Shown here: positions 9,160 to 17,738 of the stretch, piece after piece
Layout: the number at the start of each line of letters is the position of its first letter
Numbering within the stretch: the first letter of the stretch is position 1
DNA from: Pseudomonadota bacterium
Lineage (GTDB): Bacteria > Pseudomonadota > Gammaproteobacteria > Burkholderiales > Burkholderiaceae_C
Assembly (NCBI GenBank): GCA_020161065.1
Contig: JAIUPH010000007.1
Coordinates: 248,001-312,000 of the forward strand
Reading direction: 5' to 3'
DNA: 64,000 nucleotides
The notes under the pieces: generated by a model
What the model saw: only the letters and a program-made list of their open reading frames with translations
Databases searched by the model: none
What the model was told of the DNA's origin: nothing
Made by a program: the position numbers and the translations under genes

Positions 9160-9825
9160 ATGTCGGCCCGGGGGCCGGCCGAGCGGCGGCAGATGGACTA
9201 TCGAACCAAGGAGGAGCAGGTCGCTGACTACCTGCGCGAACGCATCATTTCCGGTGTGTATCCGCGCGGTTCGCGCCTGAAGCAGGCAGAGATCGCCGAG
9301 CAGCTCAAACTGAGCATCACGCCGGTACGCGAGGCGCTCAAGCTGCTGGAAGCCGAGGGCTACGTCAGCGGCGATTCGTACCGCGGCGCGCGCGTCGTGC
9401 CATTTGACGCCGCCGCCTCGGGCGAGATCCTGCAGTTGCGCCTGCTGCTCGAAGCCCAGCTCGTGCGCGGCGCGGCCGACAAGATCACCGCGCGCGACAT
9501 CGCCGAACTGCGCGAGCTGGCCAAGTCCTTCGAGGACGCCTTCGCCGGCGGCGACCGGGCGGCGGCGCGCGGCATCAACTACCGCTTCCACCGCCGCCTG
9601 TACGACGTGGCCGGCATGCCGCAGACGCTGCACTTCGTGCAGATCCTCTGGGCGCGCTACCCGTTCGACCTCATCAATGCGGTCGAAGGCCGGGGCGAGC
9701 GCGCGGCGCGCGAGCACGACGAGATCCTGCAAGCCCTGACCCTGGGCGACGCCGCCGCGGCGATGCTGGCGATGCGCCAGCACATCGAGTCCGGCGCCGG
9801 CGTGCTGAAGTCGGTCACCCGCTGA
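9160..9825 (+). CDS. GntR-family (FCD domain) transcriptional regulator
   Basis: About 221 residues: an N-terminal winged helix (YLRERIISGVYPRGSRLKQ, recognition region ITPVREALKLLEAEGYV) and an all-helical FCD ligand domain with FHRRLYDVAG and the final HIE. FCD regulators bind small carboxylates and usually repress the neighbouring operon. In-frame ATGs exist at 9130, 9145, 9160 and 9193 and none has a clear ribosome site, so the start is uncertain; 9160 follows a -10-like CACAAT by only a few bases. It lies between the hydratase/lyase operon and a Bug gene, both preceded by the GCAT palindrome. Confidence 0.88.
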   Translation: MSARGPAERRQMDYRTKEEQVADYLRERIISGVYPRGSRLKQAEIAEQLKLSITPVREALKLLEAEGYVSGDSYRGARVVPFDAAASGEILQLRLLLEAQLVRGAADKITARDIAELRELAKSFEDAFAGGDRAAARGINYRFHRRLYDVAGMPQTLHFVQILWARYPFDLINAVEGRGERAAREHDEILQALTLGDAAAAMLAMRQHIESGAGVLKSVTR

Positions 9826-9842
9826 AAAACGCAGCGCTGCGC

Positions 9843-9862
9843 GCCGGCCCTTCGCGGCCGGC
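9843..9862 (+). terminator. GC-rich hairpin after the gntR gene
   Basis: Arms GCCGGCC (9843-9849) and GGCCGGC (9856-9862) with loop CTTCGC form a 7-bp stem 17 bases after the stop codon. Only a short CTTTC follows, so termination strength is uncertain. Confidence 0.45.
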
Positions 9863-9894
9863 ACGGGCTTTCACGGGTTGTCGGCATAAAAAAT

Positions 9895-9906
9895 AGAATG
9901 CATTCT
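9895..9906. promoter_or_regulatory. Perfect palindrome AGAATGCATTCT before a Bug gene
   Basis: This 12-bp perfect palindrome lies in an A-rich promoter-like stretch (CATAAAAAATAGAAT). A partial copy GATGCATTCT overlaps the start codon at 9949, and the core recurs at 3954. The size and symmetry fit a GntR/FCD operator, most simply for the regulator encoded just upstream. Confidence 0.55.
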
Positions 9907-9948
9907 TGAGGCCGTTGCCGGATTCGGTGCCGGACGTAGGGGTTATTG

Positions 9949-10920
9949 ATGCATTCTTTTCTGGTTCGTTCGATCGTGAGCCTGGTGATCGCCGCGGGCT
10001 GCGCGCTGGCCCAGGCGGCCTATCCGGAGCGGTCCATCCGCCTGGTCGTCGGCTTCCCGCCCGGCGGCGGCGCCGACTACGTCGCGCGGCAGGCGGCCGC
10101 CGGCCTCACGCAGGCGCTGGGGCAGGCCGTGGTGGTGGACAACCGCGCCGGCGCCAACGGCACGCTGGCCGCGGCCGAAGTCGCGCGCGCGCCGGCCGAC
10201 GGCTACACGCTGCTGCTGGGCGTGACGGCCACGCAGTCGATCGCGCCGGTGCTGAATCCCAAGCTGCCCTACGACGCGCTGCGCGACTTCACGCCGGTCA
10301 CGGAGGTCGGCTACACGCCGATGGTGCTGGTCGTGCACCCGCAGTCGGCGCCGCGCAGCGTGGCCGACTTCATCCGCTTCGCCGGCGACCCGGCGAACAA
10401 CGCCACCTACGCCTCGGCCGGCATCGGCAACATCACGCACATGGCGGCCGAGCTGTTCGTGCAGTCCACCGGCGCGAACAAGATCACCCACGTGCCGTAC
10501 AAGGGCAGCAGCCCGGCGCTGACCGACCTGCTGGGCGGCCGCATCAGCGCCTACTTCGACACGCTACCGTCGTCGCTGCCGTTCATCCAGAACGGGCAGT
10601 TGCGCGCGCTGGGGGTGACCAGCGCCGCGCGCTCGCCGGCGCTGCCCCAGGTGCCGGCGATCGCCGAGGCGGGCGTCAAGGGCTATGAAGCCACCGCGTG
10701 GTACGGCCTCTTCGGACCCGCGAACCTCAGCCCCGACATCACCCGCCGCCTGCACGAGGCGCTGCTGAAGTCGCTGGGCAGCGGCGAGGCCAAGGCCCAG
10801 CTCACCAGCCGCGGCGTCGACACCGTGCTCGAGCCGCCGGCCGAGTTCCGCAAGATGCTGGAGGCCGACCTGCTGCGCTGGCGCCGCGTCGCCGAGACGG
10901 GGCAGATCAAGCTCGACTGA
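9949..10920 (+). CDS. Bug/TctC-family receptor
   Basis: A 323-residue periplasmic receptor with signal peptide MHSFLVRSIVSLVIAAG ending near AQAAYPE. The family landmarks are SIRLVVGFPPGGGADY, VVVDNRAGANGT and ADGYTLLLG, and the C terminus is the usual GQIKLD type. ATG 9949 is preceded by TAGGGG; a TTG at 9946 is the alternative. It stands as a single gene behind the AGAATGCATTCT palindrome and is probably regulated with the 4020-9086 operon, for which it could supply or sense the substrate. No permease partner is nearby. Confidence 0.92.
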   Translation: MHSFLVRSIVSLVIAAGCALAQAAYPERSIRLVVGFPPGGGADYVARQAAAGLTQALGQAVVVDNRAGANGTLAAAEVARAPADGYTLLLGVTATQSIAPVLNPKLPYDALRDFTPVTEVGYTPMVLVVHPQSAPRSVADFIRFAGDPANNATYASAGIGNITHMAAELFVQSTGANKITHVPYKGSSPALTDLLGGRISAYFDTLPSSLPFIQNGQLRALGVTSAARSPALPQVPAIAEAGVKGYEATAWYGLFGPANLSPDITRRLHEALLKSLGSGEAKAQLTSRGVDTVLEPPAEFRKMLEADLLRWRRVAETGQIKLD

Positions 10921-11004
10921 CCTGGCGCGCGCGCGTCCCAAGTCAACCCGCGACTCCGGGACGATGCCGATGCGGCGCAAAGCGCGCTGTTCAAACAATC
11001 GGCC

Positions 11005-11835
11005 ATGGATGAACTGATCACTCTGGGGGCCGCGGAGCGTGCGCTCGCCGCGGCGCCCGCCGCCGACCGCAACGGCACGCAAAGCCTGTCGCGCGGCATC
11101 CGGCTGATGCGCGCGGTCGCCGCGCGGCCGCAGTTCGGCTGGCGCTTGTCGGACCTGGCCGCGGTGTGCGGCATGGACAAGGGCACCGTGCACCGCATGC
11201 TGGCCTGCCTGGTCGACGAGCGCCTCGTCGTCCAGCGCCCCAGCGACCGCCACTACCTGCCCGGGCCGCTGATGTACGAGCTGGGCCTCGCGCTGCCCGA
11301 CCCGGCGCAGTTCCAGCGCGCGGCCGAAGCGCATCTGCGGGCCTTCGCGGCGCGCCTGGGCGGCATCGCGCTGCTGCAGCTTCGCAGCGGCAACGAGTAC
11401 GTCTGCAGCCTGCGCGTGGGCGCGCTGCCGCTGACCGCGCTGATGGTCTACCCGAGCACGCGCCGGCCGCTGTTCACCTCGGTGGGCGGCATCGCGATCC
11501 TGCAGACGCTGGACGCCGACGAGCAGCGCCGCATCCTGCTGGATAACGTCGCGCAGGAGATCGCCAAGCAGGGCACGCAGCGGCTGGAGGCGCTGCAGCG
11601 CATGCGCGAGCGCTCGGCGCGGCACGGCTTCGGCGTCAACCTCGGCGACGTCGTGCCCGGCGTGCATGCCTTCGGCGTGCCGCTGCTGGCGGGCGAGCCG
11701 CCGCGCGCCTTCGCCGCCGTCAGCCTGATGGGCACGGCCGAGCTGTACGGCGCCGCGCGCATCGACGAGATCCGCGCCGCGCTCGACGAGGTCGCGGCGC
11801 TGCTGACGGCCGAAGCTCGCAAGTTCAACATGTGA
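11005..11835 (+). CDS. IclR-family transcriptional regulator
   Basis: A 276-residue IclR regulator. The N-terminal winged helix includes SLSRGIRLMRAV and the recognition region GMDKGTVHRMLACLVDERLV; the C-terminal effector domain has FTSVGGIAIL (the usual small-ligand loop) and FGVNLGDVVPGVHAFGVPLL. Such proteins control aromatic or organic acid catabolism. It is encoded immediately before a long co-directional run (11922-21404) that it most likely controls. The ATG at 11005 follows AACAATCGGCC with no ribosome site. A second in-frame ATG is not close. Confidence 0.92.
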   Translation: MDELITLGAAERALAAAPAADRNGTQSLSRGIRLMRAVAARPQFGWRLSDLAAVCGMDKGTVHRMLACLVDERLVVQRPSDRHYLPGPLMYELGLALPDPAQFQRAAEAHLRAFAARLGGIALLQLRSGNEYVCSLRVGALPLTALMVYPSTRRPLFTSVGGIAILQTLDADEQRRILLDNVAQEIAKQGTQRLEALQRMRERSARHGFGVNLGDVVPGVHAFGVPLLAGEPPRAFAAVSLMGTAELYGAARIDEIRAALDEVAALLTAEARKFNM

Positions 11836-11921
11836 AACTGCGCGCCGGCGGCGCCTTCCCGCTGCCGGACGCCTTGCCTAAGGTGGCGCCACCTGCGAAT
11901 CGCAGGGCCCGAGCGCCGCCG

Positions 11922-13169
11922 ATGAACCTGCGATCCGCCGTCAACCTGCACGACCTGCGAGCGCTGGCGCGCCGCCGGCTGCCGCGCATCGCGTTCGACT
12001 TCATCGACGGCGGCGCCGACGACGAGGCCTGCCTGCAGCGCAACCGCGAGGCCTTCGCCCGCTACTGCCTGCTGCCTCGTTATCTGCGCGACGTGACCCG
12101 GCGCGACCAGTCGGTGATGCTGCTCGGCCGCCGCTTCCGCAGCCCGATCGGCATTTCGCCCACCGGACTGGCGGGCCTGTTCCACCCCGACGCCGACCGC
12201 GCGCTGGCCGCCGCCGCACGCGAGGCCGACGTGCCCTTCCTGCTGTCCAGCGCCGCCAACGGCGCGCTGGAGGAGGTGGTGCCGATCGCGCCCGAGCATG
12301 TCTGGTTCCAGATGTACTGCACCTCGCGCGAGGACATCAACGCCGACCTCGTGCAGCGCGCGCTGAAGACCGAGACGCGCGTGCTCGTCGTCTCCGTCGA
12401 CGTGCCCGTCAACTCCAACCGCGAGCGCAACCGTCGCAACGGCTTCAGCCGCCCGTTCCGCATGACCGCGGGCGTCGCGTTCGAGGCGCTGGGCCATCCG
12501 CTATGGGTGCTGCGCTACCTGCGCAGCGGCGGCATCCCGATGATGAAGAACTGGGCGCCGTACGCGAATGCCGGCGCCGGCGCCGACGCGGTGGCCGACC
12601 TCTATGGCACGCTGACGCCGGCGCCGATGGTGACCTGGGAGCACCTGCGGCGCATCCGCGACGCCTGGCCGCGCAAGCTGGCCGTCAAGGGCCTGCTGCA
12701 CGCCGACGACGCGCGCCAGGCGGTGGCGCTGGGCGCCGATGCGCTGGTGGTCTCCAACCACGGCGGCCGCCAGCTCGACGCCGCGCCGGCGCCGCTGGAC
12801 GTGCTGCCGGCGATGCGCGCCGCGGTCGGCGAGCACGTCGAGCTGATCCTCGACAGCGGCGTGCGCCGCGGCTCCGACCTCGTGATCGCGCGCTGCCTGG
12901 GCGCGAACTCGGCGATCTTCGGACGGCCCACGCTGTACGGCGTGGCGGCCGGCGGCCAGGCGGGCGCCGCGCGCGCGCTGGAGATCGTGCGCAAGGAGAT
13001 CGACATGGTGCTGGCGCAGATCGGCTGCGCCCGCTTCGAGGACCTGGACGCCGGCTACCTGTGGCCGGCGCCCGAGCGCGCCGCCGCGGCGGCACGCCCG
13101 CCGGCGATCGCCCGGCGCCCCGCCGCGGACGCCGCGGCGACAACGACAACGACGACGGAGACGACATGA
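11922..13169 (+). CDS. FMN-dependent alpha-hydroxy acid oxidase/dehydrogenase (LldD type)
   Basis: A 415-residue TIM-barrel flavoenzyme oxidising 2-hydroxy acids such as L-lactate, glycolate or mandelate. Visible landmarks are FDFIDGGADDE (N terminus), ISPTGLAGL, WFQMYC (substrate Tyr), the FMN-contacting Lys in LAVKGLL, and the catalytic His/Arg in VSNHGGRQLD, then LDSGVRRGSD. The frame extends upstream to GTG 11832, overlapping the IclR stop; ATG 11922 gives the normal family N terminus but has no clear ribosome site. The C terminus ends in an unusual Ala-rich and Thr-rich tail coded by ACAACG-type repeats. Its stop overlaps the TRAP receptor start. Confidence 0.88.
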   Translation: MNLRSAVNLHDLRALARRRLPRIAFDFIDGGADDEACLQRNREAFARYCLLPRYLRDVTRRDQSVMLLGRRFRSPIGISPTGLAGLFHPDADRALAAAAREADVPFLLSSAANGALEEVVPIAPEHVWFQMYCTSREDINADLVQRALKTETRVLVVSVDVPVNSNRERNRRNGFSRPFRMTAGVAFEALGHPLWVLRYLRSGGIPMMKNWAPYANAGAGADAVADLYGTLTPAPMVTWEHLRRIRDAWPRKLAVKGLLHADDARQAVALGADALVVSNHGGRQLDAAPAPLDVLPAMRAAVGEHVELILDSGVRRGSDLVIARCLGANSAIFGRPTLYGVAAGGQAGAARALEIVRKEIDMVLAQIGCARFEDLDAGYLWPAPERAAAAARPPAIARRPAADAAATTTTTTETT

Positions 13170-14167
13170 ACACGCTGATCGAGACCACGCGCCGTGCGGC
13201 GCTTGCCGGTGCCCTCGGCATCGCGGCCGCGCTGGCCGCCCCGGCCGCGCAGGCGGCCGAGCACTGGCGCGCCTACACCTACAACGCGGTGGCCACCGCC
13301 ACCGCGGTGAAGGGGCTCAACGCGCTGTTCGAGGCGATCCAGAAAGAGACCAACGGCGAGCTGACGCTGCGCCTGAACCTCGGCGGCACGCTGCCCATCA
13401 CCGCCACCAACATCACGCAGGCGGTGGCCGACAACGTGGTGCAGCTCGGCGACGACGCCTTCTTCGTCGGCAGCGTGCCGCTGGGCGGCGCCGTGCGGCT
13501 GCCGATGCTGCTGCCGCAGCGCGCGCAGTTCGAGAAGGCCTGGGACCTTGCGGCGCCGGCGCTGCGCGCCGAGTACGACAAGAAGAACGTCGTACTGCTG
13601 GGCCGCTACATCTTCCCCGAGAACGTGATGTGGTCGAAGAAGAAGCTCAGCGCGCTGGCCGACGTCGCGGGGCAGAAGATCCGCGTCGTCTCGCCCGAGC
13701 AGGCCGAGTTCATCAAGCTGCTGGGCGGCATCCCGGTGACGCTGGGCACCTCGGAAGTGCCGGCGGCGCTGGACCGCGGCGTGATCGACGGCGTGCTGAC
13801 CGCCAGCTCGGGCTACGGCTACGTCTGGCGCGATCTGCTGAAGTACTCGTGGCGGCTCAACGTGAGCTTCATCGACTCGCTGCTGCTGGCCAACAAGACG
13901 GCCTGGGAGAAGCTGCCGCCGCCGGTGCGCGCCAAGGTGCAGGCGCTGGTCGACGAGCACACGGCGAAGATCGGCGCCGCGATGGCGGCCGAGGACCAGT
14001 CGCTGACGAAGAAGCTCGCAGAGGGCGGCATGGTCGTCACCGAGCCCAGCGCCGCCGACCTCGCCGAGGCCGAGCGCCGCATCGCCCCGTACTGGCAGCA
14101 GTGGGGCGAGCAGCGGCCGGCCGCCAAGGACGTGCTCGTCAAGGTCCGTGCCGCGACGGGCCGCTGA
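13166..14167 (+). CDS. TRAP transporter solute-binding protein (DctP family), system 1
   Basis: A 333-residue periplasmic receptor with a twin-Arg-like signal (TTRRAALAGALG) cleaved near AAQAAEHW. Family features include the central GQKIRVVSPEQAEFIKLLGG region, whose Arg normally binds the substrate carboxylate, and the VPAALDRGVIDGVLT segment. It captures an organic acid for the sodium-driven permeases encoded next. The start overlaps the oxidase stop (ATGA). Confidence 0.92.
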   Translation: MNTLIETTRRAALAGALGIAAALAAPAAQAAEHWRAYTYNAVATATAVKGLNALFEAIQKETNGELTLRLNLGGTLPITATNITQAVADNVVQLGDDAFFVGSVPLGGAVRLPMLLPQRAQFEKAWDLAAPALRAEYDKKNVVLLGRYIFPENVMWSKKKLSALADVAGQKIRVVSPEQAEFIKLLGGIPVTLGTSEVPAALDRGVIDGVLTASSGYGYVWRDLLKYSWRLNVSFIDSLLLANKTAWEKLPPPVRAKVQALVDEHTAKIGAAMAAEDQSLTKKLAEGGMVVTEPSAADLAEAERRIAPYWQQWGEQRPAAKDVLVKVRAATGR

Positions 14168-14168
14168 G

Positions 14169-14729
14169 GTGGCCGCCGACACCGCCGCGGCCACGGCGCT
14201 CGACGACGACGTCGAGCTCGACCACGAGGACGCCGACGCCTTCAGCCCGCCCGAAGACGCGCCGGCCCGCCTGGGCCGCTGGCTGTGCCAGGCGCTGACG
14301 CTCGGGCTGGTGGCGATGATGGGCGTCGAGATCGTCGTGCGCAGCCTGCTCGGCTGGTCCATCCAGTGGAGCAACGAGGTCGGCGGTTATGCGCTGGTCG
14401 GCATCACCTTCCTGTCGCTGGCCTCGGGCCAGTGCCTGCACGCCTACCACCGCGTGCACTTCGTCGAGCACCGGCTGGGCGCGCGCGGCCGCGCCGCGCT
14501 GCGCCTGGGCTTCGACCTCGCGTCGCTGGCCGTCGCGCTGGTGCTGACGGCCGAATTCCTGCGCTTCGAGTGGATCACCTTCGGCTCGGGCGACGTCGCG
14601 CCCACCGCGCTGCTGACGCCGCTGTGGATCCCGCGGCTGGCGATGCCGGTGGGCGCGGCGCTGCTCGCCTGGGCGCTGCTGCGCACCGTGGCGGCCGACT
14701 GGCGGCGCTGGCGCGCGGTGCGCGGCTGA
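14169..14729 (+). CDS. TRAP transporter small permease (DctQ family), system 1
   Basis: About 186 residues. An acidic, probably cytoplasmic N-terminal segment (ALDDDVELDHEDADAF) precedes four hydrophobic helices, the standard DctQ layout. The helix-1 end carries VRSLLGWSIQWSNEV, resembling the family (R-x6-W-x-E-E) region. The start is taken as GTG 14169, one base after the DctP stop; an in-frame GTG at 14148 would overlap dctP. It links receptor and large permease in the inner membrane. Confidence 0.87.
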   Translation: MAADTAAATALDDDVELDHEDADAFSPPEDAPARLGRWLCQALTLGLVAMMGVEIVVRSLLGWSIQWSNEVGGYALVGITFLSLASGQCLHAYHRVHFVEHRLGARGRAALRLGFDLASLAVALVLTAEFLRFEWITFGSGDVAPTALLTPLWIPRLAMPVGAALLAWALLRTVAADWRRWRAVRG

Positions 14730-14741
14730 AAGGGCAGCGGC

Positions 14742-16046
14742 GTGCAGGACCTGCAGATCGTCTTCGTCTTCGTGCTCTTCATCGGGCTGCTGGCCACCGG
14801 CATGGCGGTGCCGTTCGCCATCCTGCTGCCGGGCATGGTCTATCTCTGGCTGGAAGGCGGCGTCGGCGCGCTGCACGGGCTGGGCCTGACGAGCTGGGGC
14901 AGCATGGACAGCTACACGCTGACCTCGATCCCGCTGTTCGTGCTGATGGCCGACGTGCTGCAGGCCAGCGGCCTGGGCCTGCGCGTCTACGGCGGCCTGT
15001 CCAAGCTGGTGCGCCGCGTGCCGGGCGGCCTGCTGCAGACCAACATCGCCGGCTGCGCGGTGTTCTCGGCGGTGTGCGGCTCCAGCATCGCCACCGCGGC
15101 GTCGATCGGCAAGGTCGCGCTGCCGCAGCTGCAGGCGCGCCGCTACGACCCGCGGCTGGCCACCGGCAGCCTGGCCGCCGGCGGCACGCTGGGCATCCTG
15201 ATCCCGCCGTCGATCGCGATGATCGTCTACGCGACCTTCACCGACACCTCGGTGGCCAAGCTGTTCATGGCCGGCGTGGTGCCGGGTGTCGTGCTGACGC
15301 TGCTGTTCATGGCCTACGTGGCGGTGGCCGCGGTGCTGCGGCCCGGGCTGGCGCCCAAGGAGTCCGGCGAGCCGCTGTCGCGCGACGCCGCGCTGCGCGC
15401 GCTGGTCGACGTGGTGCCGTTCATGCTGCTGATCCTGGGCATCCTGGGCGCCATCTACACCGGGCTGGCGACGCCGACCGAGGCCGCCGGCGCCGGCTGC
15501 ATCTTCGCCTTCGCGATCGCCCGCCTCTTCGGCACGCTGGACCGGCGCGTGCTGGTCGACTGCCTGAAGCGCTCGACGCTGGCGGTCAGCAACATCCTGT
15601 TCATCACCTACGCGGCCTTCGTGTTCTCGTATGCGCTGAGCTATGCCGGCGTCGGCGAGCGCATCACCGAGTTCATCATCGGCCTGCACCTGTCCAAGCT
15701 GGCCTTCTTCGTCGCGCTGCTGCTGCTGTTCACGGCCTTGGGCGCGCTGGTCGAGAGCCTGGGCATGATCGTCATCACCGTGCCGCTGCTGTACCCGCTG
15801 CTGGCCGGCTACGGCATCGACCCGGTGTGGTTCGGCATCGTCGTCGTGGTCTTCGTCGAGATGGGGCAGATCACGCCGCCGATCGGCATCAACCTGTTCG
15901 TGATCCAGAGCATCGCGCGCGGTTCGCTGTCCGACGTGGTGATGGGCACCATCCCCTTCCACCTGCTGATGTTCCTGCTGCTGGGCCTGCTGGTCGTCTG
16001 GCCCGAGCTGGCGCTGTGGCTGCCGGCGCAACTGTCCGGCCGCTGA
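14742..16046 (+). CDS. TRAP transporter large permease (DctM family), system 1
   Basis: A 434-residue, 12-13-helix inner-membrane permease. Typical hairpin motifs are present: AVFSAVCGSSIATAASIG, GGTLGILIPPSIAMIVYAT and the matching C-terminal FVEMGQITPPIGINLFVIQ. It catalyses sodium-coupled uptake. The start is GTG 14742 with AAAGGG eight bases upstream. Together with the two preceding genes this is a complete TRAP system. Confidence 0.94.
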   Translation: MQDLQIVFVFVLFIGLLATGMAVPFAILLPGMVYLWLEGGVGALHGLGLTSWGSMDSYTLTSIPLFVLMADVLQASGLGLRVYGGLSKLVRRVPGGLLQTNIAGCAVFSAVCGSSIATAASIGKVALPQLQARRYDPRLATGSLAAGGTLGILIPPSIAMIVYATFTDTSVAKLFMAGVVPGVVLTLLFMAYVAVAAVLRPGLAPKESGEPLSRDAALRALVDVVPFMLLILGILGAIYTGLATPTEAAGAGCIFAFAIARLFGTLDRRVLVDCLKRSTLAVSNILFITYAAFVFSYALSYAGVGERITEFIIGLHLSKLAFFVALLLLFTALGALVESLGMIVITVPLLYPLLAGYGIDPVWFGIVVVVFVEMGQITPPIGINLFVIQSIARGSLSDVVMGTIPFHLLMFLLLGLLVVWPELALWLPAQLSGR

Positions 16047-16077
16047 CCCCGGCCGCCGACACCCCGAGGAGAAACCC

Positions 16078-17010
16078 GTGTTCGCACCCCCCGAGCGGCT
16101 GAAGGCCGAAGTCTTCGCGCGCATCCCCGAGCGCCTGCACGTCAGCGGCCGCAGCAGCCGCTGGGCGCAGGTGCAGTTGCACGGCGCGCCGGCGCCGGTG
16201 TTCCTGGAAGGACCGTCGTTCGACCGCGACGGCAACCTGTGGGTGGTCGACATCCCCTGGGGCCGCATCTTCCGCATCGACCCGCAGGGCGGCGTCGATC
16301 TGGCGGCCGAATACGACGGCGAGCCCAACGGGTGCAAGTTCCACCCCGACGGCCGCGCCTTCATCGCCGACTACCGGCGCGGCATCATGGTGCTGGACCC
16401 GAAGACCGGCCGCGTCGAACCGTATCTGGAACGGGCGCGGCTGGAGAACTTCAAGGGCTGCAACGACCTCTTCTTCGCCGCCAACGGCGACCTCTACTTC
16501 ACCGACCAGGGGCAGACCGGCCTGCACGACGCCAGCGGCCGCCTGTTCCGCCTGCGCGCGAACGGCACGCTGGACGTGGTGCTGAGCGGCGTGCCCAGCC
16601 CCAACGGCCTGGTGACCAACCTCGACGAGACCGCGGTCTACCTCGCGGTGACGCGCGACAACGCGATCTGGCGCGTGCCGCTGATGGACGACGGCACCGC
16701 CACCAAGGTCGGCGCCTACCTGCGGCTTTCGGGCGGCGGCGGGCCCGACGGCATCGCGCTCGACGAGCAGGGCGGCCTGGCGGTGTGCCACGTGGGCTTC
16801 GGCGCGGTGTGGATCTTCAGCCCGCGCGGCGAGCCGCTCTACCGCATCGAGCCGCCCGGCGGCGGCCTCTACACCACCAACTGCGCCTACGGCGGCGCCG
16901 ACGGGCGCACGCTGCACATGATCGAGTCGCGCAGCGGCACCATCTTCACCGCCCGCGTGCCGGTGGCGGGGCGGCCGATGTACTCGCACGCCGGCGGGGC
17001 CGCACGATGA
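16078..17010 (+). CDS. SMP-30/gluconolactonase-like hydrolase
   Basis: A 310-residue beta-propeller lactonase. Metal-site regions are LEGPSFDRDGNLWVVD, KGCNDLFFAANGDLYFTD and SPNGLVTN, with GGGGPDGIALDEQG in a later blade. GTG 16078 has a strong AGGAGA site. It has only loose similarity to the first SMP-30 protein at 1941. Placed between a TRAP importer and an RraA/amidohydrolase pair, it may open a lactone derived from the imported acid. Confidence 0.87.
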   Translation: MFAPPERLKAEVFARIPERLHVSGRSSRWAQVQLHGAPAPVFLEGPSFDRDGNLWVVDIPWGRIFRIDPQGGVDLAAEYDGEPNGCKFHPDGRAFIADYRRGIMVLDPKTGRVEPYLERARLENFKGCNDLFFAANGDLYFTDQGQTGLHDASGRLFRLRANGTLDVVLSGVPSPNGLVTNLDETAVYLAVTRDNAIWRVPLMDDGTATKVGAYLRLSGGGGPDGIALDEQGGLAVCHVGFGAVWIFSPRGEPLYRIEPPGGGLYTTNCAYGGADGRTLHMIESRSGTIFTARVPVAGRPMYSHAGGAAR

Positions 17011-17738
17011 CGCGCTCCACCGTCTACCGGCGTGTCAACCGCGTTGCTGCCGGGTTATGCGAACGGGCCCGCGCCACCTCGGTGTCGGACCTGCACGAGG
17101 CCGCGTACGCGCTCGGCCTCGACGGCCGGCGGCGCATGCTGATGTCGCCCCGCATGCGGCCGCAGCAGAAGGGCGCGCGCATCGCCGGCCCGGCGGTGAC
17201 GGCGCGCGTCGCGCCGGGCGACAACCTGATGATGCACCGCGCGCTGGTGCTGGCGCAGCCGGGCGACGTGCTGGTCGTCGTCTCCGACGCGCCGACCTCG
17301 GGCGCGCAGTGGGGCGACATGGCGGCGCGCTGGGCGCTCAAGCAGGGCCTGGCCGGCATCGTCTTGCAGGGCTGCGTGCGCGACACCGACACCGTCGAGG
17401 CGCTGGGCTTCGCGGTCTGGGCGACGCACGTCTCGCCGGCCCATCCGGGCAAGGCCGGCCACGGCAGCGTCAACGCGCCGGTGGTCTGCGACGGCGTGCC
17501 GGTGGAGCCGGGCGACCTCGTCGTCGCCGACGGCGACGGCGTTATCGTGGTGCCGCGGCGCGACGCCGCCGCGGTGGTGGACGGCGCCGAGGCGCGCATG
17601 CGGCGCGAGGACGCGCTGGCGCTGCAGCTCGCCGCCGGCGCCACGGTGTGGGAGCTGAGCGGCGCCGCCGCCAGCTACGCGAAGCTGGGCATCGACGAGA
17701 TCGACGCCGCGTTCGACGACGACCCACCGCATGGCTGA
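17007..17738 (+). CDS. RraA/4-carboxy-4-hydroxy-2-oxoadipate aldolase-like protein
   Basis: A 243-residue member of the RraA/HMG-CHA aldolase family. The active-site signature is intact: AQWGDMAARWAL followed by GIVLQGCVRDTDTV, in which the RD pair holds the metal and pyruvate enolate. Aldolases of this type cleave 4-hydroxy-4-methyl- or 4-carboxy-2-oxoadipate, the last step of protocatechuate 4,5-cleavage. Its neighbour, an LigI-like hydrolase, belongs to the same pathway, which strengthens a catabolic aldolase role over RNase E inhibition. Start and stop both overlap neighbouring genes. Confidence 0.85.
   Translation: MTRSTVYRRVNRVAAGLCERARATSVSDLHEAAYALGLDGRRRMLMSPRMRPQQKGARIAGPAVTARVAPGDNLMMHRALVLAQPGDVLVVVSDAPTSGAQWGDMAARWALKQGLAGIVLQGCVRDTDTVEALGFAVWATHVSPAHPGKAGHGSVNAPVVCDGVPVEPGDLVVADGDGVIVVPRRDAAAVVDGAEARMRREDALALQLAAGATVWELSGAAASYAKLGIDEIDAAFDDDPPHG

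Noticed and set aside
13137-13165. Coding repeat at the end of the oxidase as a frameshift site
   Set aside because: The ACAACG/GACGAC repeats give a Thr-rich tail, but the stop overlaps the next start exactly as in neighbouring gene pairs, so no frameshift is needed.
17007-17738. RNase E inhibitor RraA proper
   Set aside because: The family is right, but the operon with LigI-like hydrolase, lactonase and TRAP genes supports a catabolic aldolase instead.
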